Positions 1 to 12,527 are shown, counted from the stretch's first letter. The stretch is DNA of 64,000 nucleotides from Pisolithus tinctorius (GCA_024663395.1 JANFAH010000019.1:558001-622000), one strand, 5' to 3'. Program-made: numbers and translations. Notes: generated by a model from the sequence alone, not told the origin.

Positions 1-194
1 GGCAATGAGGGCAGTGTGTGGGAATGTTGGATATCAGGCACATGCCAAATGAGGACATGTTTTGGGAGTAATGGCTGCGCTTCTTTATGCTTATGTAATT
101 ACATAAAATGCGGAGGAGTGGGGATTTGTGGGGAGAAACTCCCAAAGGGAGGGGGTGGGCAGATCTCAGATCTGCACTCCTAGTATATTGATAC

Positions 195-322
195 ATGACC
201 TACAACCGAACAAACTGCATGAATGTATGACTGCATAACTACGACCGAACGAACTGCACGACCTTCGGACTGCATGAATGTGTGACCGCGTGACCTACGA
301 CCGAACGAACTGCATGACTGCA
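195..322. repeat. Imperfect tandem repeat
   Basis: About three imperfect units built on the core ACGACCGAACGAACTGCA, alternating with TGACCGCGTGACC-like spacers. The rest of 1-574 holds no convincing gene. I see no coding potential in the repeat. Confidence 0.7.
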
Positions 323-574
323 GTGTCCGGTGTCCTCCTAACCGACGGTACTTCCTAACTTCGAAGATATGTGCTGTATGTCCACGTGACCGCCGGAAAA
401 AGTTCCAACTTTCGGCCGTACGGAAGCGCGATTGTCCGGCTTTCCATAAACCTCGAGCTTGCCAAGAACCCCCAATTCGAGTCTATCTATCATCGTTCAG
501 GACCCTGACAACGGCATAGCCCGCGATAGCCACGTATACTGTGGGACTTTGACTTTGCTTCTTCACCAACCACG

Positions 575-1389
575 ATGAACTCGCCCATCTGGAAAATGGT
601 TTTCTTGGCTCTCGTCGGGTCCATCTGTGACTACTCATTAAGCCCGCCTCAGCCACCACCAGCACCAAAGGAGCTTCTCAAACCCTCTGAGTCATTTACT
701 ACCAGGTTTCCGAGGGTATCAGCTTCGTTTGGTCAGGTGAGTTTCATCGCAAAACCTATCCATATCGTATCTTTCGCCCTCCCCGCTCAACAGCTTGTTT
801 CTAACAGGTAGCGATAGCGGCATGGGCATTGGGGGAAATTGCCGTGTCGTTCGCAGCTACCGACAATTGCCCTTCCAATCTGTCCAAGCGTATTATCAGC
901 CTACTTGTCTACGCCCAACAGCCGGCTGACGCCGTCGCACGCGCCAGCACTCTGACACCAATCTTCTTTATTGGAGGTTGCATGATGATCGCTAGTTCTC
1001 TCCTCCGGCTCACCTGTTATAAAATACTCGGTCGTTTCTTCACCTACGAACTGAGCATCCGCAATGAACACAAGTTGATCACATCAGGTCCATACGGTTT
1101 CGTCCGACATCCCAGTTATACGGGTGCTATGATGTTAGCATCGGGACAACACCTGTGCATGCTCGATGAAAGTTCGTGGCTGGTGGCTTGTTCGGGACTC
1201 TTCTCTCGTAACGAGTACATGTGGAAAAGTGTGTTGTGGGGCATTAGAATCGTCTTGTTCTCCACACTGGCAGCATATCTACGCCATCGTATGAATGAGG
1301 AGGACGCAATGCTCGAAAAGCATTTTGGGAAGGAATGGAAAGACTGGACGAAGAGGGTACCTTACAAGATTGTGCCCTGGGTGTATTGA
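575..1389 (+). CDS. Protein-S-isoprenylcysteine O-methyltransferase-like (ICMT family)
   Basis: Two exons, 575-736 and 808-1389, joined in phase 0 across a GTGAGT...CTAACAG intron, give about 247 aa. ICMT enzymes are multi-pass ER membrane proteins that use S-adenosylmethionine to methylate the C-terminal prenylcysteine of CaaX proteins such as Ras and mating pheromones. The C-terminal half shows the family signature: GPYGFVRHPSYTG, then an acidic NEED stretch and an FGKEWKDW...VPYKIVPWVY tail. Hydrophobic segments are visible in the N-terminal, middle and C-terminal parts. The ATG at 575 starts a short hydrophobic leader and is the first usable start. Agaricomycetes often carry several ICMT-like paralogues, so this may not be the housekeeping Ste14 orthologue. 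The family assignment is firm; the exact substrate is inferred. Confidence 0.88.
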
Positions 1390-1520
1390 AGGCGATGTAA
1401 TTTCCTAACGCCTTGTACTTTTACCTTGTCTTTATCCGATACTTGTTCCGTGATATCCCCCCTCGAACCCCATATTGACCCGATATACAAAGATATGAAC
1501 ATGCAACCCACACGCATGCC

Positions 1521-2925
1521 TCAACATGACGTACGTGGCTGGAAAGGGAACTTCAACTGTCCTTTTGTATTGTAAATCCCATACCCAACTTCCTGCTTGT
1601 CAGAGTAGATGTGTGCGAACCATCCGATCCCACCACAGGGCCCTTTTTTCAGTGCCTCACATTGGCTGTCGAGCATCTGGAAGTACCCCTATACAACCAA
1701 GGGTAAAATGCCACTGCACAAGTCATCAGACGCACTTACCTCTTCGCTGCTAACGCTCGCCACGGCATTAGGGGTGTTGGGCTGCACGCCAGGAGACGTC
1801 GACGAGGGCCACCCGTTCTGAGGTGAGAAAAACGCAGTGAGACATATGAACTCTTAGAACATCCATGACCTCCCCCTGTACCGACTTTACTCGCGCAAGA
1901 GTCGACACAACGGCACGTACCTCGTCGAAGTAAATCTTTTTGGCATTTCCGTTCTGGATAAACCAATCCATGTCTTGCTGAACGAGGGGCCATGCCGCAC
2001 TGCCCGTAGTCGCATTCGAAGAGAAAAAGGGAAGCATATGTGCATTGATAAAATCAATCTGGTCAAGCACGTCCAGTGCTCCGCGCTCCTGGTACCCGTA
2101 AGCCAGTTCGCTCACGGTCACGGGGATACGGACGTCCGAGAGGTTAGCTTTGGCGAGTACGACTTGTTCGGTGAGTGCTTGGTGGGACAAGACGTCGTCG
2201 TACAAGGGTTCTGAGCCAAACTGGACGCCCCTGGTGACAAAGGGGGCTTTGGCGTTTGTATGTAGTGTGTCGAAGAGAGTGTCTCTCCGCGTCTCCCAGG
2301 CGTTTCCTCCGGTGAAACCGAACTTATGACGGTTAGTAAAAGACAACATCTCAAATATCTCAAATGAAGGCCTCCTCACCCAAATCAAGGCATGCACGCC
2401 TAGGGTATTCTGCCAGGCGGCTTCGATGACGTTGTCGCTGACAAAAACGTTAATTGAAAGCATTGAAGACGAGCTGCGCATTTACTAGAAGCCGGACTGA
2501 TCACAGGCACCGTACAACCGTACATATCTCGCATTGAAGGTGTTCCTCATATTAGCAAAGTCTGCGTTTAGTTGGCTGAGACTTTGACCTACAAAGACGT
2601 CAGCCGAGTTTGTTTTATTCACATATCACGGAGAGGACAACACACAGCCAGTCACCTCGTAACTGAAACCAAGAAACGCATGCTCGCAATCCATTGGACA
2701 CCACCACTCATCGAGGGAACTGGGAACTTCTGTAGGCATGGTAAAGTTTAAGGCGGGGAAGCAGCTACGTTGGCAGTTATTGGCGACCGCCAAGGCGCCT
2801 ACTTCAAGCACAGAGCTGAGAACAGCAGGGACAACGGCGTCATTGACAGGATGTGGAGCACAAAAGACAGAGTATGCACAAAAGAGTGACGAGCATATTA
2901 ACAGGGTGAATGATCTGAACAACAT
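1521..2925 (-). CDS. Secreted glycoside hydrolase family 17 (beta-1,3-glucan-active)
   Basis: Six exons in consistent phase: 2925-2646, 2588-2486, 2437-2380, 2322-1921, 1817-1740 and 1688-1521, about 362 aa. It begins with a signal peptide (LLICSSLFCAYSVFCA), followed by EWWCPMDCEHAFLGFSYEV, typical of basidiomycete GH17 proteins. The catalytic acid/base region is QFGSEPLYD, and the nucleophile region, completed only after splicing, reads FDENGWPS. Cysteines near the C-terminus (SQCEAL, GPCGG) match the family. GH17 enzymes cleave or remodel cell-wall beta-1,3-glucan, for example during hyphal or stipe growth; whether this one acts endo, exo or as a transferase cannot be told. All introns are 48-95 bp with GT-AG ends. 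It runs toward the methyltransferase gene, 131 bp away tail to tail. Confidence 0.9.
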
Positions 2926-3422
2926 GGGTCAACCAAAGCAAGACATGAGAAGTGACTGCAATATAACGGCCAGCACAGTATGTACTTCGGTTTCAAAGTA
3001 GGGTCGAGTTCGGTTCCAGAACGTGGCCAGTGGGAAGCAGAAGCCGCGATTGGCCGGCGATATGATATGATCAGTTGGCTAAACATTCTTCAATTGGGCA
3101 AGTTTGGAGCCCCGTATCATACGCTGCGTCAAAGTGCACACGATTCGCTGTAGAAGTGCTGGGTATGCTAATTGGCCCCTGGGTGAGGTATGCGGAAAGT
3201 GTCGGGTGCACTGGATCAGGCGAGCCACTTACATATGCAACTGTCAACAATCCGTGGATTGTTCTCTGCTAATTTCACACGAGCGGCGAGAAGACATGGT
3301 GTTCCTGGACCTAGCCAATACAGTAAATAACAAGGCCACCGAACGTCACGAGAACGAGCTGCTACGTTACCATTACACATCACATGCTGCGCCGGCGGCC
3401 GCTCAGTTTCGTCCAGTGTCTG

Positions 3423-3812
3423 TTAGGTCTGCCATTCGTTAGTATCGATAAGTACTACAGGCCCATTAGACTCTTGAGGATGACATGGTCGGTGACGGTA
3501 GTGTTGTATCATGTCGATATAGATCATTTTCTGCGCATTCCCACTTCCCCAAATCAGTAGAATTTTGTGTGAAGCGACTGGGCTTTTGAGCCAGGGATCC
3601 TTTCCGGGCCAGGTTTCACGGAAAAATTCGAAGACCACAAAATGCACATGCCGAGGATTGCCAAGCGGACGAAGTGCCCTATCCACAGAAGCAAACTGGG
3701 AGAACTTGACCGTGGTTGCCATGGTGTGGAGGCGATAAAGATAGAACGGACCTTCCCGAAGCACTTCACAGGTCAGCTGAACTAGGAGGAACGAAGTCCT
3801 CGCATGACACAA
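3423..3812 (-). CDS. Hypothetical ORF, 129 codons
   Basis: An uninterrupted reading frame with no family that I recognise. It has an internal Met (MATTVKFSQFASVD) and a hydrophobic middle (HVHFVVFEFF) but no clear signal peptide or repeat. It lies in the 1.2-kb gap between the GH17 gene and the first HET C-terminal module copy. It could be one exon of a larger gene or a chance ORF. The remaining bases of 2926-4109 show nothing else I can support. Confidence 0.25.
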   Translation of the reverse strand: MCHARTSFLLVQLTCEVLREGPFYLYRLHTMATTVKFSQFASVDRALRPLGNPRHVHFVVFEFFRETWPGKDPWLKSPVASHKILLIWGSGNAQKMIYIDMIQHYRHRPCHPQESNGPVVLIDTNEWQT

Positions 3813-4109
3813 AGCGTGGTGTCTTCAGACTCTGAACCTGTGCGAAATCAGGTTGTAGCCGTTGGCTTGGGTGAACTGAGTAACCACTGGCAAGTATGCT
3901 ATGAGGAGAAGAAATGTATCCGAGAATCACTGGCTAGACGGCATGGCTCTTGAATTATCAGTGATTGAAATATTGGTCCACACTCGTGCGGACCAAACCG
4001 CGAAGGCGAATGAAAAAAAGGTAATGTGTATAGAACATTGGTGTTAGGTAGTGTGTAGGGGACCAGCACTCGACACGGTCGGTGTATATCATCAGTTCAA
4101 TGAAGACAG

Positions 4110-5317
4110 TCATTCTTGGGTCGCCATTCCCCCAGCCGTCGTTCCTGGGAGATCTTCTGTCAAAGGTACACCCCCCTGCTTCCTCTGCATGGTACGTGGC
4201 ACAGAGCGACTAGCAAGCAGTAATTCATACTTGGATATATTCTCCTCTGTATCAACAACAATTCTTGTCCGGATGTACGAACAGAGTCAACCAGCGTTGT
4301 GCAAACCTCGACTCTCACCATGGCAGTCGTTTGCTGCGTGCTTGAAAACGTCTCCCACTTCCCTAAGAAGCTGGAATGCCAGTGATCCGTCTACTTGGCA
4401 TTCGACCCTGTGTACTTGCTTACCTTGGACCGTTGTTTCTGACCATCCCACTCCACCCTCGCGTCGGTCACAATATGGTTCGCGACCTAATCTCTGTTAG
4501 CTGACATTTAGAAGGGAAAAGAAGCATCGTACTCTGGCTAGGATTTGCTCGATTTCGGAGCGTACTCCCCGCCAGCATGCCGGTAGGATCTAAGATTATA
4601 TCACTGCACTGCCTACGAAATGATTGCCTTTCTGCCAAAATAACTCTTACCTCGCCTGCAATGTCTTCTTCCAGTGCTCGTTTCTCGTCCTCGTTTTCCA
4701 CCATATCGAGTTTGTCTTCCAGAATCCTCACATCTTCATCTTGTATCAACGATCGAATGCTGCTGCTAAACGCAACTTATTAAGAACAATCCGCCGGTCG
4801 TCGCAACGCTCTACACACCCAACCTTTTGGGTATGAGCATGACCGTGCTTGCCATTCACGCTCTCCACGAGTCAATAAAATATCAAGTAGGACAGGAAGA
4901 GGTTGATATACGAACTCTGATGACCTATGATAGGATGTGCTCGTGACGTGCAGTAACTGGATCAACACTGGCACTGTGAAAGATGACCTGGGCTGAAAAC
5001 GAAGAGCCCACCTGCAATCCAAGCCTCGTAGATCTCAGCTCCTCCGCTTCGTGGTACATTTGTATTTTTTCTGCACGCCAAAGCGTTTGGTCGATAAGCC
5101 CACCCTGTTCCACAGGCATCCGCATCATCAACGTTTCGGCTAAGTCCACAACACGTGTATCCTCTGCTGTCTCGGTTTTCTCGTCGTTGCCGGAGGGAGT
5201 GCTCACGGTTGCGTGATGACTGCATGCAAAACCAGACTGACAATCTTCCACCTTCGCAGCCTCACACGTGACATGGAGGTTCTCGTCCATGGACATCGAC
5301 GACTGCTCTTTGTTCAT
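4110..5317 (-). CDS. HET C-terminal module, copy A1 (standalone or decayed)
   Basis: A close duplicate of the 5911-7223 copy; homology on the right extends to about 5410. The first exon (5317 to about 5020) encodes an acidic, Ser/Thr-rich region followed by VDLAETLMMRMPVEQGG and an EKIQMYHEAEELRS helix. A later exon near 4640-4749 encodes the coiled coil ILEDKLDMVENEDEKRALEED. Next comes a short hydrophobic segment ending in RSEIEQIL, and then a tail that stops at 4110. Sequence upstream of 5317 that is coding in copy A2 has stop codons here, so A1 either starts at the Met at 5317 or is a pseudogene. Its function is unknown. I infer that it derives from the 3' end of a HET gene, because the same exon order occurs at the end of the HET genes of the right-hand array. 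Confidence 0.45.
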
Positions 5318-5910
5318 TGCGTAAGATCCGGTGCCATCGATGGCTCAGCTCGGTTCGGAGAAAGATGTATCCCCAATCTATGAAGTTTTCATTAAATGCG
5401 GAGGGAGGAGCTACATTTGCTCTTCGCATACATAAGTCGTTGTATGTGTTTCGACAGCTAGAAGACCGCGGCGAGGGAAATCCACGGCACCTGCATTGCA
5501 ACCAACCATCTTGCTGGAGAAAAATATCGCTCATCAGGTCTATGCAAAGAAGTGAAGCTACGACGCGTGCTGTATACTCCATTTTAAGTTCAGAATTGGA
5601 CCTACATATGTCCCCTCAAGCTCGAGAGCATCGGTAACTCCACAGCTAAACTTATTCGTCTCACTAACACAACCACCTCCGACGTACTGCACCAAAAACT
5701 AAGTATATCCATGTAGCCCACAGGGTCTGATCACAGGTCACAGTGGGAGGTCCAGGTTGAGACATAACAGTCGTTGCAGCGCCAAACCTTTCCGAAAAAA
5801 AGTACCAACAGAGCATTGGTGCTAGGAAACCCTGCTCGAGAGTCTGGGGAAACTGGCAGCAGAAACGTTGTATCCCGTAGCGCTCGGCGTATAGCCTCAA
5901 TTCCATCACC

Positions 5911-7223
5911 TCAACAAAGGCAGTCATCCTTTCCCCCATCTTCCCCTATTGTCGTTTCCGGGAGTTGTTCTATCGAAGGGGAACCTCCCTGCCTCTGCAT
6001 GGTACACAGCGCGGCACGACTTGTGAGTAGTAATTCATACTTGGACGTGTTCTCCTCTGCATCAACAACGATTCTGGTTCGGATGAACGAACAGAGTCAA
6101 CCAGGATTGTGCAACGAATAAAGGTGAAAGCTCACCGTCGTAAATGACAGCCTCGACTCTCACCATGGCCGTCATTTGTTGCATGCTTGAAAACATCTCC
6201 TACTTCCCTAAGAAGCTGGGATGGTGATCCGTCTATCTGGAATTTGACCATGGGACCTTGCTTACCTTAGACCGTTGTTTCCGACCATCCCGCTCTACCC
6301 TCGCGTCGGTAACAATGTGGTTCGCGACCTAATCTCTGTCAGCTGGTATTTAGAAAGGGGAAGAAGCGTCTTACTCTGGATAGGATTTGCTCGATTTCAG
6401 AGCGTACTCCCCGCCAACATGCCAGTAGGATCTAAGAATACATCACTGCCTACGAAACGACTGCTTCTCCACTAAAGCAATTCTTACCCTGCCTGCGATG
6501 TCTTCTTCCAGTGCTCGTTTCTCGTCCTCGCCTTCTACCTTATCGAGTTTGTCTTCCAGAATCCTCACATCTTGTATCAATGATCGAATACTACTCCTAA
6601 ACATATCTTATCAAGGACAATCCGCCACTCGTGGCAACGCTATACACACCCAACCTTTTGGGCGTGAGTGTGGCTATGCTTGCTATTCACGCTCCCTCTG
6701 AGCTAATAAATCATCATGTAGGACAGGAGAAAGTCGATATACGAACTCTGATGACCTATGGTAGGATGTGCTTATGACATGCAGTAGCTGGATCGACACG
6801 GGCACCGTGAAAGATGACCTCGGCTGAGAACGAGGAGCTCACCTGCAATCCAAAATTCGTAGATCTCAGTTCCTCCGCTTCGTGGTACATTTTAATTTTT
6901 TCTGCAGACCAAAGCTTTTGGTCGATAAGTCCGCCGTCTTCCGTAGGCATCCGCTTCATTAACGTTTCGGCTAAAGCCACAACACGTGCGTCCTCTGCTG
7001 TCTCGCTTTTCTCGTTGCTGTCAGAGGAGGTGCTCACGGTCTCGTGAGAGCTGCACGCAGAATCAGGCTCGTAATCTTCCACCTTTGCGGCCTCACACGT
7101 GACATGAAGATTCTGGTTCACGGACATCGTCGACTGTTCTTCGTTCTTTGCGTGAGATCCGGAGTCATCGATGGCTCTGCTCAATTTAGAGAAAGATATG
7201 TCCCCAATCTGTGAAGTTTTCAT
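5911..7223 (-). CDS. HET C-terminal module, copy A2
   Basis: First exon 7223-6843 (127 codons, phase-0 GTGAGC donor) is acidic and Ser-rich, with VALAETLMKRMPTEDGG and an EKIKMYHEAEELRS helix. Downstream exons encode the coiled coil ILEDKLDKVEGEDEKRALEED (6490-6580), the segment ILLACWRGVRSEIEQILSR (after an intron, about 6365-6440), a REVGDVFKHATN helix and a final exon with TSKYELLLTSRAA ending at 5911. The same succession is seen at the 3' ends of the HET genes near 44, 51 and 58 kb. It may be the 3' part of the HET gene that ends near 7642, or a separate gene: a TAA sits just before the ATG at 7223, and I could not trace a splice path between the two. Confidence 0.5.
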
Positions 7224-7641
7224 TTAATACGGAGGGAAGAGCTAGAGCTAGGACGACGACGACCTACATAACCTCGGAAGCGTCCCCCACCAAATATGTC
7301 TCTAAAGAACATAACGGCATCGTGTCCTCTTTTTGTCTGTTTGCTCTTATGTTCCGTTACAGATTGTCCCGTTAGGTTCAATCATAAGTTCTGACGGAGA
7401 TCTATACCCACCGCAGCTGGATTATCGCCTTCAACCATGTCTTGTTGATACTGCTTATGCCTTGGTTAGCGAGGCAACTCTGACCCCTGGTTTTACAATC
7501 ATCGCAGACGTACGACCTGCGACAACACGGAGAAGTACTTCCTGCATTTCCAAAGATGACATCAGCGGTCTTTTCTAGCACGCAATAACTGCCTACCGGA
7601 TGTCTCCAAAGAGGGCCCTTGTGCTCTCGTCGGCGTTCTCT

Positions 7642-10221
7642 TCACGCCAAACTAACGGTTTCATCGAGATAAACAAAGGTGTAGTAGTGGATAACGTCTT
7701 CCGATGCCCGTCTTTCAGAAAATTGAGAATGAAGGTGCAATGCTACACCGATGGGATACCTACCGCGTTTGTAGAACGAGCCGGAACTAGTCCACATTGG
7801 CGGGATTCCCATTATATTTTGGGCACGTGCACCAGAACAGTCTGTACATTCAACGACTGTCGTTACTAGCCATCTGTCTTCCAAATCAAGATGACGGGAC
7901 AAATCTTTGAGGTGGGAGAAGACGCGCGGATGAATTGGAAGCGAGCGGGCCTTCGGATTCCACATATCTAAAACCTCCCACTGATTTAGACGACGATCAA
8001 AACTAACACTTTCGATGACATTTGTTTCCCGGACCGTACAATCTTCAGGCCAGACTCTGTGTTCGATGGGTTGAGGAATCGGATCCATTGGATTTATGTG
8101 AAGGTTCGTAGTTGGTAACCCTATGTCTTCAAAGAGATTCCCCTCGCGCACAAAGGCGGATTCGGTATGCAGGCCATAGTCACCCAACTGATAGTGTGAG
8201 TGTTTTATTGCCGCATTACGTGGGTTTCTTACCTTGATTTTACATGGCTCTGCAAAAGCAGACAAAAAAGATGTAGGAGCTCCGTCTGCGAGGAAACGGT
8301 GCACCGCATTCCTCTTAACTTGCGGATTCTGGGGAGCAGGGTCCAGCATGAGACCAGGCATGCTGAAATCGTTCGTGGATAACTATGATAACAATGACAT
8401 CAGATCCCTTACACAGAAGTTCGTACCCACCCCATCTAGTGTCTGCCATACATCAGGCGACACACAACACCCAGCACAGCGGGTGATGTCCATCGTCACA
8501 AAGCACGTATTCGGCTGCGGAAGCCGCTGGTACACGACCTGCACACCTCTGATGGATCTTGGAAGGTGGGCATGCTTGACCAAGCACGGCCCGTCTTCTT
8601 CACGATGTAAGTGGGCAACAGTAGGGGTGTGCGCCTGGGCCACACGAGGTGCATGCTTCGGACTCACAACCCACATGCGATCGTATATTTGGTGGGCATA
8701 GGAATCCCATGGATCTACGGTTGTCGAACCCACGTTAAAGAACTGTTGTGCAGGAGGAGTGTCAGAGATAACGTGTAGCCACTCGTAACCCGAACAATAG
8801 CCAACGGCAAGTGCAAAGCATGTCCCGGTTTTGCTGTTGGCATACACTATGATGGCACAGTGATGGGTGTACGATAAGGTGATGGAGTTGTCCATTGGAT
8901 TCAAGGGTGCATGTTTCGGGAAGACACAACGCTGAATAAACCCCTCGCATTCAAGGGCTCTGTCGTCGATTTTGAAGGTGAAGTCTTTCTGCCGCTTTTC
9001 TTCTCGGCAAACAAGATACAGAAGCCGGAACGTTGCTGTGGCACCGTGAATGGTTTGGGACTGGCCGAAGTATCGGTAATGCGTTGATTTGAAGGACACG
9101 AGAAAGATGGATATCGGGGACAAATCGAAAGCACGACAGCACGCCAACCGGGCCTCGAAAACTGATCGAGAGCCTCGGCAGCGTTGGAGAGGAAGCCGGA
9201 TTCGGATACCAGCATTCGTGACAGCGTACGTGCGGATGCTTTCCTCGCTGACGGTACTCAATTCACTGTCCGGTACTACCCCTTCCAGGGCGGCAAGGTA
9301 TTCGTCGGGCTCCATATTGATGATGTCATGGCAGTCCCGGAAAAAGCTCGGGTCGTCCGCCAGCACACTTCCCGACCATCCGTTGTCTTTTCGGTCCCAC
9401 GCAAAAATGCTGTGATCATTGGCCATCCGGATAATTTCTAATTGAAGCCGACGGAATGCATTCTTCCCTTCACCGTACAACATTGGCATATGCACGCCGA
9501 ACAACCCCATAAGAGAATACGCTCTGTCCTCCGTTCGCGTCGTCTTCCTGTCAGCGGCCCAGGACATAATTTGTGCTGCACTGGGTCGGTGCGCATCCAG
9601 TCCATGTCTTAAAATGCGGGATGGAATTCGAGTGATCGACGATATTGTTTGAGCGTGGTTCTTTTTATCGCCGATGAATTGCCATGCCTTGGTGAAGAAG
9701 TGAACTACGTTCGGAGCGACGAGCTCTTGCAACGTCCATCCACGTGAGAACCATTTCGGCCACCCTCTGGAATTGGGAAACATCTTCTCGTTGCTTGTCG
9801 TAGGTATGTATTTCGCGTCGAGGTCGTGGAGAAAGACATAGCATCTTGCCGAGTCTTCGTACCACCGGAACATCGAATTCAGGGCTTCAGACAATTCGGC
9901 GCTGCTCTCCTTGTTAATGCAGCATGTGTCGACCCACAACCAGGCAAGCCCATCTTTCCACGCCTGTTCACAGCTCTTGTGAATCTTCTGGTATCCACTG
10001 CGTTGTCGAATCTTTTTTCGCGCAGGTCCTCCCATTCTTATCAGTGCATCCATCTCCTTGAATTGCACCTCTTCCTTGGGTTCGCCCCAACAGTGTGAGA
10101 GGGTCCCATATTTAATGCGTGCGAGATCTTCATCAACAAGGTCTTTCAGAACAATTGCCTCGGGATCGACCCTCTTCCCTTCTTCGATATCGAGAAACGT
10201 GCGAACATGAATTAACCGCAT
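7642..10221 (-). CDS. HET-domain protein with DUF8212-like region (HET-1)
   Basis: Exon 1 10221-8431, exon 2 8382-8233, exon 3 from 8187 at least to 7642, all phase 0 at the first two junctions. HET domains act in fungal non-self recognition and trigger cell death; the fold is considered TIR-like. Visible motifs in order: YGTLSHCWG, WLWVDTCCINKESSAELSEA, a CYVFLHDL strand, WFSRGWTLQELVAP, then SWAADRKTTRTEDRAYSLMG and MPMLYGEG, where the DUF8212-like part begins. The second Met (MRLIHV, 10221) is chosen over 10266 because all other HET copies here begin MRLL or MKLL. Exon 3 carries the LGDYG and WLVTTVVECTD blocks shared with the right-hand HETs. The true 3' end is unsettled; it may run on into the module at 7223-5911. 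It is more divergent from HET-2 to HET-5 than those are from each other. Confidence 0.8.
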
Positions 10222-10935
10222 CTTACTTGAATAAATGGATATATCAATGGGCGTTATTACATCCAAGATGGATAGGAATGCTTACTGCGGGAGCGCAGAT
10301 CAGTTTGAAGGTATGATAAGAGTAGTGACAAGACAACTGAGAAAACGAATGCGGGTAAGTTCCGCTGTCTGCACTCAAGCTTTCGTGGTCGGGGGGTAGA
10401 ATGAGCACGTGTTGTCCTCGAGGCCTTGAGGCGTGCCCCGAGATGAAATCCCCGCACTTTACTGCGTCACTCGGAATCTCTGCGGAACCGCCATGCGGTT
10501 TGTAATTCCTTCCCTACCTCAACATGCCTGGGTTCAAACCTTATCCACCCTTGGTGTCAAACGAGCGGGGTCAAGGCAGACGGTGATCCAACCGGATGGT
10601 GGGGAGTGTGTGGAAGACGCTCTAGTGAACAGCTATGCGGGGGTGGCGCGCCTACGGATACGAGGAGGTGGGCGGCGGACGTGCCTTCAAGGGGCGTCAA
10701 GTAGAGTTTGCCTCGCGAGTTCTGGATCTGTGGGCGGTAAATATTGGCCTGCAGGCCTGATATGTTCCCATGTCTGTAGAACGTAAACATAGAACTCAGT
10801 TTTTGTACATACGAACGTATGCATACATATGTCGTAGCAAGCTGATCCAGGAAAAACAGGAAAGCAACTGGTCACGTGGTTTCCTGACCACCGAAGCGTC
10901 TGCGGCAAGACACCGACTTACTAACCGATTCTTCT
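10222..10935. other. Gene-poor stretch upstream of HET-1
   Basis: This stretch holds the HET-1 upstream region. It has short ORFs on both strands with no recognisable family. The conserved promoter block seen upstream of the right-hand HET genes is not evident here. Confidence 0.5.
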
Positions 10936-11390
10936 ATGTCCTCTTGCAGTCACCATGTCCAGGTGATCGATCCTTTTCTCAACAGTTTGAACCAGATCAT
11001 GTCAAACAGACCAATCTGGAAAAATCTCCTGAAGGCATTCGGGACAGGTAGTATAGAACATAACGAGCTGCTGGATGACGCGCTATTGTTGACTACAACC
11101 CATTCCCCAGCCGAGGCATACCTGAAAATGACTACGGCCGCTGAGAGTCCGAAATTACTCCAGGGAAAACCTGGTTTCGGGCAAGTTGTGGAATGTGTAC
11201 CATGGAAGGTAGCAACTATGGTTTGGTGATGTCCTTTCGTAGGCAGCTCACATTCCTATTATTTTCCACGCTCATGATTATGTCTAGCTGTTCTTCGAGA
11301 CCACGCCGCTAGCACTTTGGACCAATAACCGTCTGGCCGGAGTACGGGTGGCGATCTTCACACTACCGCTGGTAAGTTACAACCGCCCCT
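10936..11390 (+). CDS. Hypothetical exons, unknown family
   Basis: An open frame of 97 codons (10936-11229) containing IWKNLLKAFGTGSIEHNELL is followed by a possible acceptor (TCTAG) near 11287 and a second open stretch reading LFFETTPLALWTNNRLAG, with a GTAAGT donor after it near 11372. The splice-like borders suggest exons of a real or decaying gene on +, but I do not recognise it and no complete start-to-stop model emerges. It may be a remnant cut short by the duplications to its right. Confidence 0.25.
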
Positions 11391-11410
11391 GATCTTAGCT
11401 TGGCGCCCGG

Positions 11411-11600
11411 AAATGCGAAAGGATCCCGTATTTATCCCATGCGAGATCTCCGTCAACAGGTTCTTTCGGAGTAATTGCTTCGGGATCAACCATCTTCCCT
11501 TCTTTGATGCCGAGAAACGTGCGGAGTAAATCATCAATTACATCTTAGTTTAACGGATGGTCATACTAATGGAAGTTAACACGTCCAACATGGCTAGGGG
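11411..11600 (-). pseudogene. HET gene 5' fragment
   Basis: Closely matches the first codons and upstream bases of HET-1 (about 10090-10285): the same GAGAAACGTGCG, CTTCCCTTCTTTGAT and ATCTTAGTTTAA-type segments occur in order. Only the start of the HET domain region is present and the frame is broken. It is evidence of a second, now truncated HET copy, or of a duplication that carried the HET-1 promoter region. Confidence 0.65.
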
Positions 11601-11609
11601 TACCTACCG

Positions 11610-11960
11610 TGGGAGGGAATAGACTCGCCCACGAAGGTCTGCCCGCCCCACAGGCTCGGTCGATGCGACAAGAGTCGGGACCCGTTCCGCCCGACCACAA
11701 CACCCAGCCAACAGTCCAGCACTTTCTCAAGCAAACCGTAACCCTTAATGTTTGGTTGGACCATCCATTGCTCAGGATCAATGTATGGGAATGTCAATAT
11801 CGATGTCTTTTTTCCGTTTATGACAAAAAGGCATTGGCATTGGCATTTCCATTTCGATGAACAAAATATTTTGAATTGGAGGAATTGGCCAACAAAGTCA
11901 TCCGTTTGCATACGATCTTGTTTCTGGAGAGTGGCCCAAGGCTAGCTGTGATGATTGTCG
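11610..11960. repeat. Direct duplication, unit 1
   Basis: Matches 12095-12455 at an offset near 487 bp. Shared landmarks include TATGGGAATGT, GATGTCTTTTTTCCG, GAATTGGCCAACAAAGTC and TGTGATGATTGTCG. Neither unit shows a supportable gene. Confidence 0.7.
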
Positions 11961-12094
11961 CTGAGCTAGGTATTCAATGAATCGAGAGTGGCAACAGCAA
12001 CGTGCATCGTTCCGTTCGCATTGCATCAAGGAGTCACGCCCAAGGTATGTACATACAGTGTCCGATCCGCCAATGATTAGTGAGACCTGGAAAG

Positions 12095-12455
12095 TGATCG
12101 ACGCTGCGGAGAATGACGAGCAAAATTTGGGCTACCTAAGCCGGCCTCCAGCCTCCAACCTCCCGTTCTCGCAATACTTCCGAGCTGGTACCCGCCAGCA
12201 GTCCAACACCCTCTCAAGCAAGCCGTAATCATTAATGCTCAGTTTGACCATCCACATATCAAGATCAAGGTATGGGAATGTTAATATTGATGTCTTTTTT
12301 CCGGTTGTGACAAGAAGGCATTGACATTGACATTTCCGTCTCGATGGACAAAATATCTTGAATCAGAGGAATTGGCCAACAAAGTCGTATCTGTTTGCGT
12401 ACGATTTTTTCTCCAGACGAAAGCTCAACGCCAGTTGTGATGATTGTCGTTGAGC
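12095..12455. repeat. Direct duplication, unit 2
   Basis: Second copy of the 11610-11960 sequence, diverged by scattered substitutions. Its right end fuses with the HET-module copy A3 at about 12451, in TGAGCTCCTCG. Confidence 0.7.
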
Positions 12456-12527
12456 TCCTCGTTCTCAGCCGAGGTCATCTTTCACGGTGCCCGTGTCGAT
12501 CCAGCTACTGCATGTCATAAGCACATC

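Noticed and set aside
195..322. CRISPR-like or centromeric repeat
   Set aside because: The units are few, imperfect and without regular spacers; CRISPR arrays are not expected in a fungal nuclear genome.
1526..1821. Plus-strand ORFs over the GH17 3' half
   Set aside because: The minus strand there encodes the last GH17 exons with correct splice sites and conserved residues.
10525..10550. Possible tRNA B-box (GGTTCAAACC)
   Set aside because: The flanking bases do not form a T-stem or acceptor stem, and no A-box lies at a fitting distance.
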